22,306 nucleotides of DNA, from NCBI GenBank assembly GCA_021783855.1, contig JAJXTL010000039.1, positions 1 to 22,306 on the forward strand. The letters run 5' to 3'. The translations under genes and the position numbers were made by a program. The notes beneath the pieces were generated by a model, which was not told the origin of the DNA, made no database searches, and saw only the letters and a list, made by a program, of their open reading frames with translations. The DNA is from Pseudomonadota bacterium (GTDB lineage: Bacteria > Pseudomonadota > Gammaproteobacteria > Burkholderiales > Gallionellaceae). Positions within the stretch are counted from its first letter, which is position 1. Each line of letters starts with the position of its first letter. Of this stretch, positions 8,208 through 16,051 are shown piece by piece.

Positions 8208-8669
8208 TTACGGCACAGGTGCGGCGGTGAATTGAATGGTCTGCTCAACAAATGCCTTACCTTGGGTGAAGACTTCGTGATAGCCTGGCGGAGAATTGGA
8301 ATCGGCAAAGTAAGGGTTTGCGTATGCTCCTGACGCGAGTGCATAAGCAAATCCTTTCACGGTGATTTGGCCTGCACTACTAATGCGAATAAGATTGTCA
8401 ATCGCGTAAGGCGCATTGCCAGGGATGGCCAGTCCGGTGGAATACAGGCCGACGATGACATCGCCGTTTCTGCTGCCCGTGATAGACAAAATTTGATAGA
8501 AGCCGCTGGTGTTCTGTGTGTCGGAGGTTATGAGTGATCCGGCAGCGTTGATGCCATTGCCGGAATAGCTCCATTGCCACGTCTTGTTTGCGTGCGCAAG
8601 ACCAGAGACTATTGCGAAAGCAAGAGCAGATACGATCGCGCTGAACTGGCATATATGAGTGCGTTTCAT
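8208..8669 (-). CDS. Exported protein resembling PEP-CTERM proteins but lacking the anchor
   Basis: The 153-residue product begins with a Sec signal peptide (MKRTHICQ, hydrophobic core, cleavage after about SGLAHA). The mature part, with repeated GFYQI, GLYSTG, IPGNAPYAIDNL and GYHEVF blocks, resembles secreted PEP-CTERM substrate proteins. It ends FTAAPVP followed at once by TAA, where such proteins normally continue PEP plus a membrane anchor and basic tail. Another frame directly after the stop encodes TLLLLLT, GFVA and GRK, suggesting a lost anchor. I chose ATG 8669 (AGGA about 7 nt upstream) over TTG 8687, which directly abuts the previous stop. It follows the esterase gene by 18 nt, so co-transcription is likely. 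Function unknown. Confidence 0.7.
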   Translation of the reverse strand: MKRTHICQFSAIVSALAFAIVSGLAHANKTWQWSYSGNGINAAGSLITSDTQNTSGFYQILSITGSRNGDVIVGLYSTGLAIPGNAPYAIDNLIRISSAGQITVKGFAYALASGAYANPYFADSNSPPGYHEVFTQGKAFVEQTIQFTAAPVP

Positions 8670-8687
8670 TTTCCGTCCTGTGGCCAA

Positions 8688-9371
8688 TTATTGAATCCGG
8701 ACTTCAGATTCCTGCATCCTTTTTGTGAGCCATGCCTCAATGTCGCGCAACTCACTCTCAATCACCGAGTGCTGCATGGCGTATTCGTGCCAGTCAATGG
8801 CATAACCCAGCGCCTGCAAACTCTCCCGCGAGGTCGTGCCCAGCGTTACGGGAACAACGGGATCGCGGCTGCCGTGCGCCATGAAAATGGGCGTCTGCCG
8901 CGAGTTCGCCGTGGCCTCGGCCCGGGTGGTGTCGGCCAGCGGCAAATAAGCCGAGAGTGCCAGCACCCCGGCCAGCGGCATGTTCTGGCGCAGCGCCGTG
9001 TGGAGCGCAATGGCTCCTCCTTGTGAAAATCCGGCCAGAAAGATATGGTTTGCCGCGATGCCGCGTGCCGTTTCCTGTGCGATGAGCGCTTCGATATCCG
9101 CTTGCGAGGCGCGTATGCCTGCCGCATCTTGCAGCGTATCAATGCGATCGCTGGCAATGTCATACCAGGCGCGCATCACAAAACCGCCGTTGATGGTGAC
9201 TGGTCTACGGGGTGCATGAGGAAAAATGTAGCGTACGGAGACGGGCAGCTTCAGTTCGTCTGCCATGGGTACAAAGTCCTGTCCGTCCGCGCCCAGTCCG
9301 TGCAGCCAGATGATGCTGTATTGCGGATTTTTTCCCGATTCGAGAGTGATGTGGGTAAGGATTGAGCTCAT
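8688..9371 (-). CDS. Alpha/beta-hydrolase carboxylesterase (phospholipase/carboxylesterase family)
   Basis: The 227-residue cytoplasmic enzyme belongs to the small carboxylesterase/acyl-protein-thioesterase-like family (compare E. coli YpfH and Pseudomonas EstB). Catalytic triad: S116 in GFSQGG, D170 in HGSRDPVVP, and H201 in AMQHSV. The oxyanion-hole region is WLHGLGADGQDF near residue 22. It hydrolyses short-chain esters or thioesters; the natural substrate is unknown. Length is normal. It is divergent from the taxis genes, and its promoter must lie in the same 127-bp gap. The exported protein gene starts 18 nt after its TAA. Confidence 0.92.
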   Translation of the reverse strand: MSSILTHITLESGKNPQYSIIWLHGLGADGQDFVPMADELKLPVSVRYIFPHAPRRPVTINGGFVMRAWYDIASDRIDTLQDAAGIRASQADIEALIAQETARGIAANHIFLAGFSQGGAIALHTALRQNMPLAGVLALSAYLPLADTTRAEATANSRQTPIFMAHGSRDPVVPVTLGTTSRESLQALGYAIDWHEYAMQHSVIESELRDIEAWLTKRMQESEVRIQ

Positions 9372-9415
9372 TTAATATTACCGATTAAGATTGTGCAGAT
9401 ACCAAATAAAGGCTA

Positions 9416-9442
9416 TAAAGTTTTTAGGGTTTTTGCCGATAA
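9416..9442 (+). promoter_or_regulatory. Sigma-28 (FliA) promoter, perfect consensus
   Basis: The -35 element TAAAGTTT (9416-9423) and the -10 element GCCGATAA (9435-9442) are separated by exactly 11 bp, identical to the enterobacterial FliA consensus TAAAGTTT-N11-GCCGATAA. It points at the PAS/chemoreceptor pair that starts 57 bp downstream, so these genes should belong to the class 3 flagellar regulon. Confidence 0.92.
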
Positions 9443-9498
9443 TTCCGGAACCGGCGAGCCAAACATCAAGTGATACAAAATACAGGGCATGAAACGAA

Positions 9499-10017
9499 AT
9501 GAAAAGGTTAATCACACCGACTATGAATGAAAGGGTGATGCGCGAGGACGATTTTATTGTTTCCACGACGGATCTGAAAGGGCGTATTACCTATGGAAAC
9601 AGGATATTCATCGAATTTTCCGGCTACAGCGAGGCTGAGTTGCTTGGCACGCAACACAACATCATCCGTCATCCTGACATGCCGCGCGGTGTGTTCAAGC
9701 TGCTCTGGGACAAGATACAGGCCGGGGACGAGTGCTTCGCCTACGTCAAAAACATGTCCAAAGATGGCGGATTTTATTGGGTGTTTGCCAATGTGACGCC
9801 CGCTTTCGACCCGAACGGCAATGTCACAGGATATCTTTCGGTGCGTCGAAAGCCAAAAATGAGCGGGATTCAGGCCGTAACGGGGCTGTATGCGGCGATG
9901 CTGGAAGAAGAAAAGAAAGCCGGTGCGGCAAACGCCATCGCCGCCTCTACAAAATTGCTGGTCGATGTGTTGAACGAAAAGGGGTTGAGCTATGATGAAC
10001 TTGTCCTTGCAATCTAG
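9499..10017 (+). CDS. Stand-alone Aer-type PAS sensor protein (CetB-like)
   Basis: The 172-residue soluble protein is a single PAS domain (about 17-118) plus a short helical C-terminus. It closely resembles the FAD-binding PAS of E. coli Aer: [38 protein letters not shown] (53-62), [10 protein letters not shown] and GYLSVRRKP. In Aer this module is fused to the receptor; here it ends and the chemoreceptor is a separate, overlapping gene. By analogy with CetB/CetA of Campylobacter it should pass a redox signal to that receptor. The ATG at 9499 has only a distant AGGG; the later in-frame ATG at 9538 (residue 14) has AAAGGGTG directly before it and is an alternative start. FAD binding is inferred. 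Confidence 0.9.
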   Translation: MKRLITPTMNERVMREDDFIVSTTDLKGRITYGNRIFIEFSGYSEAELLGTQHNIIRHPDMPRGVFKLLWDKIQAGDECFAYVKNMSKDGGFYWVFANVTPAFDPNGNVTGYLSVRRKPKMSGIQAVTGLYAAMLEEEKKAGAANAIAASTKLLVDVLNEKGLSYDELVLAI

Positions 10018-11458
10018 GTTTTCTGCTTTGCTCTGGCTGTATAGCGTCGGTATGCTGGGCGCTATTCTGACCGGTTTTGTATTGCATGGCATGGATGTTC
10101 TTATGCTGGTGTTTCTGGTGGGCGGTGTCGCATTTTCTGCGCTGGGGCAATGGCTGGTCAAGCGATGGCTGGCGCCGCTTGGTCAACTGAATTCGGTGAT
10201 CACCGGGGTTGCGCAGGGTCGTTTCAATGACCGCATTACCGGAATCTCGGATAAAGGCGAAATCGCTATGCTGTGCTGGAATGTGAACGACATGCTGGAT
10301 CAGCTGGGCGCATTTTTCCGCGAACAGGAAACCAGTTTTCGTGCCAATCTGGCCGGCCATTTCAATCGTGTCGCGATGAACGGCGGGATGCATGGCGGAT
10401 TCAGGAAGGGGTTGGCCAACCAGAATATTTTGCTGGAGGGAATGGCAATCCAGAAAAAAGGCGCGATGCGCGATAACCTGCTGTCCAAGGCGCACCATTT
10501 GAATACGCTGAACCTGCTGAACAACCTGGCTTTTAATCAGGAAGACCTGAAGATCATTACCGATAACATGCAGGAATTAGCCCGTATTGCGCAGCGCAAC
10601 AGCGAGGATGCGGAGGCCAGCCAGGCCTCGGTAAAGGATGTGGTGGAACGCCTCTCCGGCATCACCGAACGCGTCAAACAGGCCAATGCTTCCATCGCTC
10701 GCCTTAACGAGCGCAGTGCGGAAATCAATAAGGCGGTGGGTTTGATCACGTCGATTGCCGACCAGACTAACTTGCTGGCGCTGAATGCGGCGATTGAGGC
10801 CGCGCGTGCAGGGGAAGCGGGGCGGGGTTTTGCGGTGGTGGCGGATGAGGTGCGCAAGCTGGCCGAGAATACCAAAAATGCCTCGGAATCCATCGGTCGC
10901 GTGATGCAGATGTTGCAGGGCGAGGCGGTGACCATGCTGGCAGATTCGGAGGAGATGCACGAGATCACCAATGCATCGCAGGGTGTGATCGCGAGTCTGG
11001 AGAAAAAATTCAGCCGCTTCCATGAGTCCGCGAAAATCACCCTGAGCAGCGCGAACTATGCGCAGGATTTGAGCTATGCGTCACTGGTCAAGGTGGATCA
11101 TGTTATTTATAAACAGCGCGCCTACGCGTTGATCAACAGCCCCGAAGACGAGGAGTTACGCAAAGCCGTAGGTGTTGATCATCAGAATTGCCGTTTGGGC
11201 AAGTGGTATGAAGGGGATGGCAAGTCTGCATTCGGCTCCCTGCCTTCGTATCGCGCGCTGGTTGAGCCGCACGGCAAGGTACACGGCGGCGTGCATCAGG
11301 CTGCGATCCTGCTCGATAGCGGCTGGGAACGCGATGAAAAAGTGCAGGAAAAAATTATCGCTGCGATGGGGACGGTTGAGGCCGCCAGCGCCGATGTCAT
11401 GCAAGTGCTCAATCGTATGGTGGCTGAGAAGCACCCGGATATGGCAAAGAGCCATTAA
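9992..11458 (+). CDS. Methyl-accepting chemotaxis protein with C-terminal CZB domain (CetA-like)
   Basis: The 488-residue receptor has two adjacent hydrophobic segments (about 12-33 and 35-56) with almost no periplasmic loop, a HAMP-like region (57-110), a helical linker, and the MCP signalling hairpin with its tip at 269-291 ([20 protein letters not shown]). Residues 365-450 form a CZB zinc-binding domain: H370, C400 in CRLGKWY, H427 and H431. Such domains can sense zinc or oxidants such as hypochlorous acid. The lack of a periplasmic sensor fits an Aer/CetA receptor taking its signal from the PAS partner. The start overlaps the PAS gene by 26 bp, with GGGG about 8 nt upstream of ATG. There is no C-terminal NWETF-type CheR tether. 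Confidence 0.94.
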   Translation: MMNLSLQSRFSALLWLYSVGMLGAILTGFVLHGMDVLMLVFLVGGVAFSALGQWLVKRWLAPLGQLNSVITGVAQGRFNDRITGISDKGEIAMLCWNVNDMLDQLGAFFREQETSFRANLAGHFNRVAMNGGMHGGFRKGLANQNILLEGMAIQKKGAMRDNLLSKAHHLNTLNLLNNLAFNQEDLKIITDNMQELARIAQRNSEDAEASQASVKDVVERLSGITERVKQANASIARLNERSAEINKAVGLITSIADQTNLLALNAAIEAARAGEAGRGFAVVADEVRKLAENTKNASESIGRVMQMLQGEAVTMLADSEEMHEITNASQGVIASLEKKFSRFHESAKITLSSANYAQDLSYASLVKVDHVIYKQRAYALINSPEDEELRKAVGVDHQNCRLGKWYEGDGKSAFGSLPSYRALVEPHGKVHGGVHQAAILLDSGWERDEKVQEKIIAAMGTVEAASADVMQVLNRMVAEKHPDMAKSH

Positions 11459-11467
11459 GAGGGGGTT

Positions 11468-11495
11468 GCAGGGGCGATTCATGAATCGCCCCTGC
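11468..11495. repeat. 28-bp perfect palindrome between convergent genes, probable bidirectional terminator
   Basis: Two 14-bp arms with no spacer: GCAGGGGCGATTCA followed by its exact reverse complement. It begins 10 bp after the chemoreceptor stop and ends 6 bp before the darP stop. Neither side has a T-run, so it may act through the stem alone or be a copy of a dispersed palindromic repeat. Short GGGGCGA/TCGCCCC palindromes of this kind recur in many bacterial genomes. Confidence 0.7.
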
Positions 11496-11501
11496 CCTGT
11501 A

Positions 11502-12236
11502 TTACGTCGGTTCGGCTATGGCTTCGCGCAGTACCTGAAATATTTCCCGGTAATTTTTGGCAGGTTTTCCGGCCTCGCGTTCCTTTAGCGTATTGCGTAT
11601 CAGCGTGCGCAGGCGTTGCGCATCGGTTTCCGGATATTTGGCCAACAGTTCGGTGAGTGCAGTTTCGTCCTCGAGCAGACGTTCGCGCCAGCGTTCCAGT
11701 TGGTGCATATAGCCGATGTGCTGTTGCGACGTGCCTTTCCAGGTGTTCAACTTGGCGATGATGGGCGCGGTGTCCACGTCGCGCATCAGCTTGCCGATGT
11801 ATTGCAACTGGCGGCGTTTTGCGCCGAATGTTTTAGTGCGATGCATCTCGCGTATCGCATCGCGCAAGTTTTCAGGAATGTCCAGTTGTGCGATCTGGTC
11901 TTTTCCCAGTTCTGTCAGCTCTTCGCCCAGATCTCGCAAATCGTGCATCTGTTTCTTGATCTTGGTTTTGCTGGGCGGCAGCTCTTCCTCTTCTGCTACG
12001 GGCAGGCTGCGCAGGCCACGCGGCTTCGGGAGGCTGGGAGCAGCGTCGCCCTGTTCATCTTCGTCCTGTTCGTCTTCGTCAGAGTCGTCCTGCTCTTCAT
12101 CGTCAAAATCGTCCTGCTCGTCTTCGTCAGGAAATTCGCCCTCATCATCGTCGTGTTCATCCTGTTCGTCGGTGGCGGCGAACTCGTTGTTGTCCTGATG
12201 GTTTTCCGGGTCTTCGTAATCTTCGTGCGGCTTCAT
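11502..12236 (-). CDS. darP: Ribosome maturation factor DarP (YjgA, DUF615) with long acidic N-terminus
   Basis: The 244-residue product contains the YjgA/DarP core from about residue 85 (SKTKIKKQMHDL) to the C-terminus, with the typical RRQLQYIGKLMR, LRTLIRN and IFQVLREA blocks. E. coli DarP is 183 residues and binds 50S precursors, promoting late peptidyl-transferase-centre maturation. The first 64 residues here are extraordinarily acidic (37 Asp or Glu) with few hydrophobic residues, far longer than the acidic tail of E. coli. The tail has no alternative start and no Shine-Dalgarno is visible before ATG 12236. It diverges from pmbA across 65 bp; yjgA and pmbA are also divergent neighbours in E. 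coli, which supports both assignments. Confidence 0.93.
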   Translation of the reverse strand: MKPHEDYEDPENHQDNNEFAATDEQDEHDDDEGEFPDEDEQDDFDDEEQDDSDEDEQDEDEQGDAAPSLPKPRGLRSLPVAEEEELPPSKTKIKKQMHDLRDLGEELTELGKDQIAQLDIPENLRDAIREMHRTKTFGAKRRQLQYIGKLMRDVDTAPIIAKLNTWKGTSQQHIGYMHQLERWRERLLEDETALTELLAKYPETDAQRLRTLIRNTLKEREAGKPAKNYREIFQVLREAIAEPT

Positions 12237-12301
12237 GGTATGTAATATGTTTGTAAGATACTGCTATGATAGCGCCTTTCGCCATTTTACAGCTTGAAGT
12301 T

Positions 12302-13684
12302 ATGAACAAACCCATGTCGTCCGCGCCAAACCCACTAGCTCAGGAACGTTTTTCCAACTCGGCTGACAATCTGCGCAGCATCGCGCAGGATCTGCTGGAC
12401 TATGCAAAGCGACAAGGTGCGAGTGCCGCATCCGCCGAGGTTTCCGAAGGTTTCGGGCAAGCCGTTACGGTGCGTCAGGGCGAAGTGGAGACCATAGAAT
12501 ACAACCGCGACAAGGGACTGGGGATCACGGTTTATATCGGGCAGAAACGCGGCAATGCCAGCACCTCGGATTTTTCTCCTCAGGCGGTGCGGGACACGGT
12601 GGATGCCGCGCTGTCCATCGCGCGCTACACCGCGCTCGATGATTGTTCTGGCCTGCCGGAAGAGGGTAGTCTGGCGACGGACTTTCCCGAACTGGATTTG
12701 TATCATCCCTGGAATTTGCAGGTTGAAGAGGCCATTGCGCTGGCGCAGGAGTGTGAACAAACCGCTTTGGCGTTCGATGCGCGCATCCAGAATTCGGAAG
12801 GTGCGACGGTAAATGTGCACGAAGCGCAATTTGTGCTTGCCAACAGCATGGGTTTTCTCGGCGGTTACCCAACCTCGCGTCACAGTATCAGTTGCTCTGT
12901 CATCGCCGAACAGGAGGACGCGATGGAGCGTGACTACTGGTACAGCGTGGCAAGACGCGCAGGTGATTTATTGACTGCGCAACAGGTAGGCCGCATTGCC
13001 GCAGAGCGCACGGTGCGCCGTCTGGGTGCGCGGCAGATCGCGACGATGCAGACGCCGGTGCTGTTCGACTCGTCGGTGGCCGCCAGTCTGCTGGGCCATT
13101 TTGTGGGCGCGGTGAGCGGCGGCAGTCTGTATCGGAAGTCGTCATTTTTACTCGATCAACTGAACAAGCCGGTTTTTTCTTCGCACATTAATATATCCGA
13201 TGTGCCTGATATTCCGAGAGGTCTGGCCTCCGGCGCCTTCGATGACGAGGGTGTGAGGACGCAGCGCCGCAATATCGTGGAGAGTGGCGTGCTGCGCGGC
13301 TACTTTCTGGGCAGTTACTCAGCTCGCAAGCTGGGGTTGCATTCAACCGGCAATTCGGGCGGTAACCATAATCTGATTTTGCAGCCGTCCGGCGGGGCGG
13401 ATCTCAGTCTGGCAGGTCTGCTGAAAACCATGAATAAGGGGCTTCTGGTCACCGAGTTGCTGGGGCAGGGGGTCAATTCCATCACTGGCGATTATTCGCG
13501 CGGAGCTGCGGGTTTCTGGGTAGAGAACGGTGAGATTCAGTATCCGGTGCATGAAGTCACCATCGCGGGCAACCTCAGGGATATGTATCGCAACATCGCA
13601 GCGGTGGGTAATGATGTGCTGGTGCAAGGCTCGCGCCAGTGCGGCTCGATTCTGCTTGAGGGCATGACGGTGGCAGGGAGCTAG
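12302..13684 (+). CDS. pmbA: Metalloprotease subunit PmbA (TldE)
   Basis: The 460-residue protein is the PmbA/TldE partner of TldD. The heterodimer degrades unfolded peptides, processes microcin B17 in E. coli, and acts on the CcdA antitoxin; the zinc HExxxH motif is in TldD, not here. Recognisable segments: AEVSEGFGQAVTVRQGEVETIEYNRDKGLGITVYIGQ, YYW-type middle region, and the C-terminal block with ELLGQGVNSITGDYSRGAAGFWVENG. Length matches E. coli (450). I chose ATG 12302 (MNKPMSS), because the upstream in-frame ATG at 12266 adds a poorly conserved segment; the ATG at 12314 is also possible. It diverges from darP. Confidence 0.93.
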   Translation: MNKPMSSAPNPLAQERFSNSADNLRSIAQDLLDYAKRQGASAASAEVSEGFGQAVTVRQGEVETIEYNRDKGLGITVYIGQKRGNASTSDFSPQAVRDTVDAALSIARYTALDDCSGLPEEGSLATDFPELDLYHPWNLQVEEAIALAQECEQTALAFDARIQNSEGATVNVHEAQFVLANSMGFLGGYPTSRHSISCSVIAEQEDAMERDYWYSVARRAGDLLTAQQVGRIAAERTVRRLGARQIATMQTPVLFDSSVAASLLGHFVGAVSGGSLYRKSSFLLDQLNKPVFSSHINISDVPDIPRGLASGAFDDEGVRTQRRNIVESGVLRGYFLGSYSARKLGLHSTGNSGGNHNLILQPSGGADLSLAGLLKTMNKGLLVTELLGQGVNSITGDYSRGAAGFWVENGEIQYPVHEVTIAGNLRDMYRNIAAVGNDVLVQGSRQCGSILLEGMTVAGS

Positions 13685-13711
13685 TTGCCGCCTCACGACA
13701 TCGCTCAGGAA

Positions 13712-13741
13712 TTGCCGGACTCCTCTCATCGGAGCCGGCAA
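13712..13741 (+). terminator. Hairpin downstream of pmbA
   Basis: TTGCCGG-A-CTCC (13712-13723) pairs with GGAGCCGGCAA (13731-13741) across a 7-nt loop, giving an 11-bp stem with one bulged A. It begins 28 bp after the pmbA stop. There is no T-run after it, so intrinsic termination is uncertain; protection of the mRNA 3' end is an alternative role. Confidence 0.5.
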
Positions 13742-13857
13742 GCATTGCACATAAGATTGATTACATTTCGGGTTGTAAATTGTAATGCCATAAAGCTGTA
13801 ACTCATGAACAGTTCTATAGTTGTCTGGTTGTATCAAAAATTTCATGATGAGTATTG

Positions 13858-14733
13858 TCAATCAATGCTTGCCCTGGAAAAAATATCTTCATGTGCAGCC
13901 TTGCTGATCGCGACTATTGCGGGATGGGTAATCCTGCGCTCGGTTGTAATGGCATAGATTTGTTCGACAACGGAATCGATGTGGCCGATTTCCTTGACTT
14001 CGTATTGTGCGCAAACATGCTTGGCGATGGCGGTCGGCGCGACAAATAATCCGGCACCTGCTTGTCCGAAGGCTTTCATCAGCGCGCTATCGTCAAACTC
14101 TCCTATGATGCGGGGTCGCAGATCGTTTGCTTCAAACCATTGCAGCAGCTTGGTCCGTATGGCGACGTCTTCGCCAGGGAGCAGAAATGGCGCCTTATTG
14201 ATTGAGGACGGAAATTTTCCAGACAGCTCCTTCGCCAAGCCGGGCGTGCAGAAAACCGATAATCCGCTCTCGCCGAGCAAGTGGTTATAGCCGCGAACGT
14301 TCAAATGTGCAGGCATAGGCCGGTCGGCAATGATCATGTCGAGTCGATGTATGGACAGCTCTGCCAGGAGCGGAGACAAGCGTCCTTCGCGGCAAATCAG
14401 GCGCACCGGCACCTCAAGCTTGAGTGACGGTTCCACAAGCTGGTACGCGACCGCCTTGGACACCGAGTCGGCGATACCGATTCTGAATGGGAGGGTCTTT
14501 TTCTCCTTGGGATCACGCAGAACGTCAAGCAGCTCGTCGCCGATACTGAATATATCCTCCGCATAACCCAGAATACGGCGCCCGGCTTCTGTCAGCTCAA
14601 GGTTGCGCCCGGCGCGGCGAAACAGATCCACACCCAGCGTTGCCTCAAACTCTTTAAGTTGTCCGCTGATGGAATGCGGTGCGAGATGCAGTTGTTCGGC
14701 AGCTCGCGCAATGCTGCCGGTCTTGGCTGCCAT
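13858..14733 (-). CDS. nhaR: LysR-family transcriptional regulator, NhaR type
   Basis: NhaR activates the Na+/H+ antiporter gene nhaA and other genes in E. coli. The HTH is visible (GSIARAAEQLHLAPHSISGQLKEFE), followed by the effector-binding domain (about 85-285). The first ATG (14733) is only 2 codons before the second part of the HTH. Upstream codons in the same frame read LNFKHLRYFW, the conserved first helix of NhaR proteins, so translation must start earlier, before an in-frame TGA at 14791-14793. No ATG, GTG, TTG or CTG exists there; ATC at 14769 sits 7 nt after AAGGA and is the best candidate. The listed coordinates use the ATG only as a conservative boundary. It diverges from the HPF/YccA/HtpX/TerC cluster, which it may control; no nhaA is in the window. 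Confidence 0.88.
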   Translation of the reverse strand: MAAKTGSIARAAEQLHLAPHSISGQLKEFEATLGVDLFRRAGRNLELTEAGRRILGYAEDIFSIGDELLDVLRDPKEKKTLPFRIGIADSVSKAVAYQLVEPSLKLEVPVRLICREGRLSPLLAELSIHRLDMIIADRPMPAHLNVRGYNHLLGESGLSVFCTPGLAKELSGKFPSSINKAPFLLPGEDVAIRTKLLQWFEANDLRPRIIGEFDDSALMKAFGQAGAGLFVAPTAIAKHVCAQYEVKEIGHIDSVVEQIYAITTERRITHPAIVAISKAAHEDIFSRASID

Positions 14734-14862
14734 CCAGAAATAGCGTAAATGCTTGAAGTTTAGCGTGATCTTGATGTCCTTTTTAAGCTGTCATTTCGGC
14801 TGCAATAACAGCGGGATAAATAATCGTATTTTTCGATGTATTGCATCAATATATTCGAATTG

Positions 14863-14891
14863 TTGGAAATTGTCATGCGCCTTAATATTAA
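14863..14891 (+). promoter_or_regulatory. Candidate sigma-70 promoter for the HPF-like/yccA/htpX/terC cluster
   Basis: TTGGAA (14863-14868) and TATTAA (14886-14891) are separated by 17 bp and lie about 30 bp before the first ATG. Each matches the consensus at four of six positions. The region is AT-rich and is shared with the divergent nhaR promoter. Confidence 0.35.
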
Positions 14892-14922
14892 GCCCGTGTT
14901 CAACCGACAGGAGTAATGAATT

Positions 14923-15273
14923 ATGCGTATCGATATTCAAACACGTGGATTTAAGTTAACCGACAGCCTGCGCCAGCATACCGAAAGGCGCTTGCAGTTT
15001 GCCCTGAGCTGGGCTGTTTATGAAGTGCGTAAAGTTGTCGTACGTCTCTCGGATATCAATGGGCCGCGCGGTGGCAACGATAAACGCTGTTACATACAGA
15101 TTCCGATACCCGGCAGTCCGGATGTGGTGATCGAGGATACTGAATCCGATCTCTATGTCGCGATTGATCACGCGGTTAGCAGAATCGAGCGCTCGTTGGC
15201 ACGCCGCCTGGAACGAAAGCGTGAATACCATCATGGAAGCTTTAAGATCGCAACAACATACGTGCCCGAGTAG
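14923..15273 (+). CDS. HPF/RaiA-family ribosome hibernation-like factor
   Basis: The 116-residue protein has the fold pattern of the short sigma-54-modulation/S30AE (HPF/YfiA) family: MRIDIQTRGFKLTDSLRQHTERRL at the start, a central beta region with VVVRLSDINGPRGG, and a C-terminal helix beginning DLYVAIDHAVSRIERSLARRLER. Canonical HPF binds idle ribosomes at the decoding centre and shuts translation down in stationary phase or stress. It is preceded by AGGAG 9 nt before ATG and followed by yccA, 67 bp downstream. It lies at the head of a membrane-stress cluster rather than beside rpoN/ptsN, where the standard hpf usually is, so it is probably a paralogue. Confidence 0.85.
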   Translation: MRIDIQTRGFKLTDSLRQHTERRLQFALSWAVYEVRKVVVRLSDINGPRGGNDKRCYIQIPIPGSPDVVIEDTESDLYVAIDHAVSRIERSLARRLERKREYHHGSFKIATTYVPE

Positions 15274-15340
15274 AGCAGGATGTCGAATTTGCACCCATAG
15301 CATCGAGTTAGTGTTCAAACTAATTAATAAGGAGTCTGTC

Positions 15341-16024
15341 ATGAATTCAATTCACTCCCTGCCAGCAGGCAATGCAAGCAGAAACGCCGATGAATCCGTA
15401 TTGGCCAGCAACAGAATGATCCGCAACACCTATATGCTGCTCTCGATGACGCTCGTATTTGCAGCCGTCATCGCTGCAGCATCGGTGGCAATGAAGCTGC
15501 CTCACCCGGGCATGATCCTGACGCTGGTCGGCTATTTCGGCCTGCTATTTCTGACTGCAAAATTGCGTAATAGTGGCTGGGGTTTGCTTTCCGTTTTCGC
15601 GTTCACCGGTTTCATGGGTTACACACTGGGCCCCATCGTCAGCCATTACCTCGGCCTGCCCAATGGCGGGCAGACGGTGATGACGGCAATGGCTGCCACC
15701 GCAGTGATATTCCTCGGACTGTCGGGTTATGCGTTGAGCACGCGCAAGAACTTCAGCTACATGGGCGGCTTCCTGACGGTGGCTATTCTGGTCGCTTTTG
15801 TTGCGGGTCTGGCAGCGATGTTCTTCCAGATTCCTGCCTTGTCGCTGACCGTTTCGGCAGCCTTTGTCCTGCTGATGTCGGGCCTGATCCTCTATGAGAC
15901 CAGTAACATCATTCATGGCGGCGAAACCAATTACGTCATGGCGACGGTGACACTGTTCGTTTCCATTTTTAATCTTTTTACCAGCCTGTTGCACTTGCTG
16001 GGTTTCATGAACAACGACGACTGA
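15341..16024 (+). CDS. Bax-inhibitor-1 family membrane protein (YccA-like)
   Basis: The 227-residue protein has a polar N-terminus of about 25 residues and seven hydrophobic segments (starting about residue 30), typical of the BI-1/YccA/TMBIM family. YccA of E. coli is a substrate and modulator of the FtsH protease, so a role in membrane-protein quality control is plausible. I start at ATG 15341 because AAGGAG lies 7 nt upstream; the frame is open further upstream but overlaps the HPF-like gene in another phase. It is followed by htpX after 27 bp. The E. coli htpX and yccA products both work with FtsH, so their adjacency fits a common quality-control function. Confidence 0.88.
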   Translation: MNSIHSLPAGNASRNADESVLASNRMIRNTYMLLSMTLVFAAVIAAASVAMKLPHPGMILTLVGYFGLLFLTAKLRNSGWGLLSVFAFTGFMGYTLGPIVSHYLGLPNGGQTVMTAMAATAVIFLGLSGYALSTRKNFSYMGGFLTVAILVAFVAGLAAMFFQIPALSLTVSAAFVLLMSGLILYETSNIIHGGETNYVMATVTLFVSIFNLFTSLLHLLGFMNNDD

Positions 16025-16051
16025 AGTTCAAAATAAAAAGGAAATTTCATT

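Noticed and set aside
11616..12245. Plus-strand frame of 209 codons rich in Val, Phe and Leu
   Set aside because: The apparent hydrophobic protein is the antisense of the Asp/Glu-rich tail of DarP, not a membrane protein.
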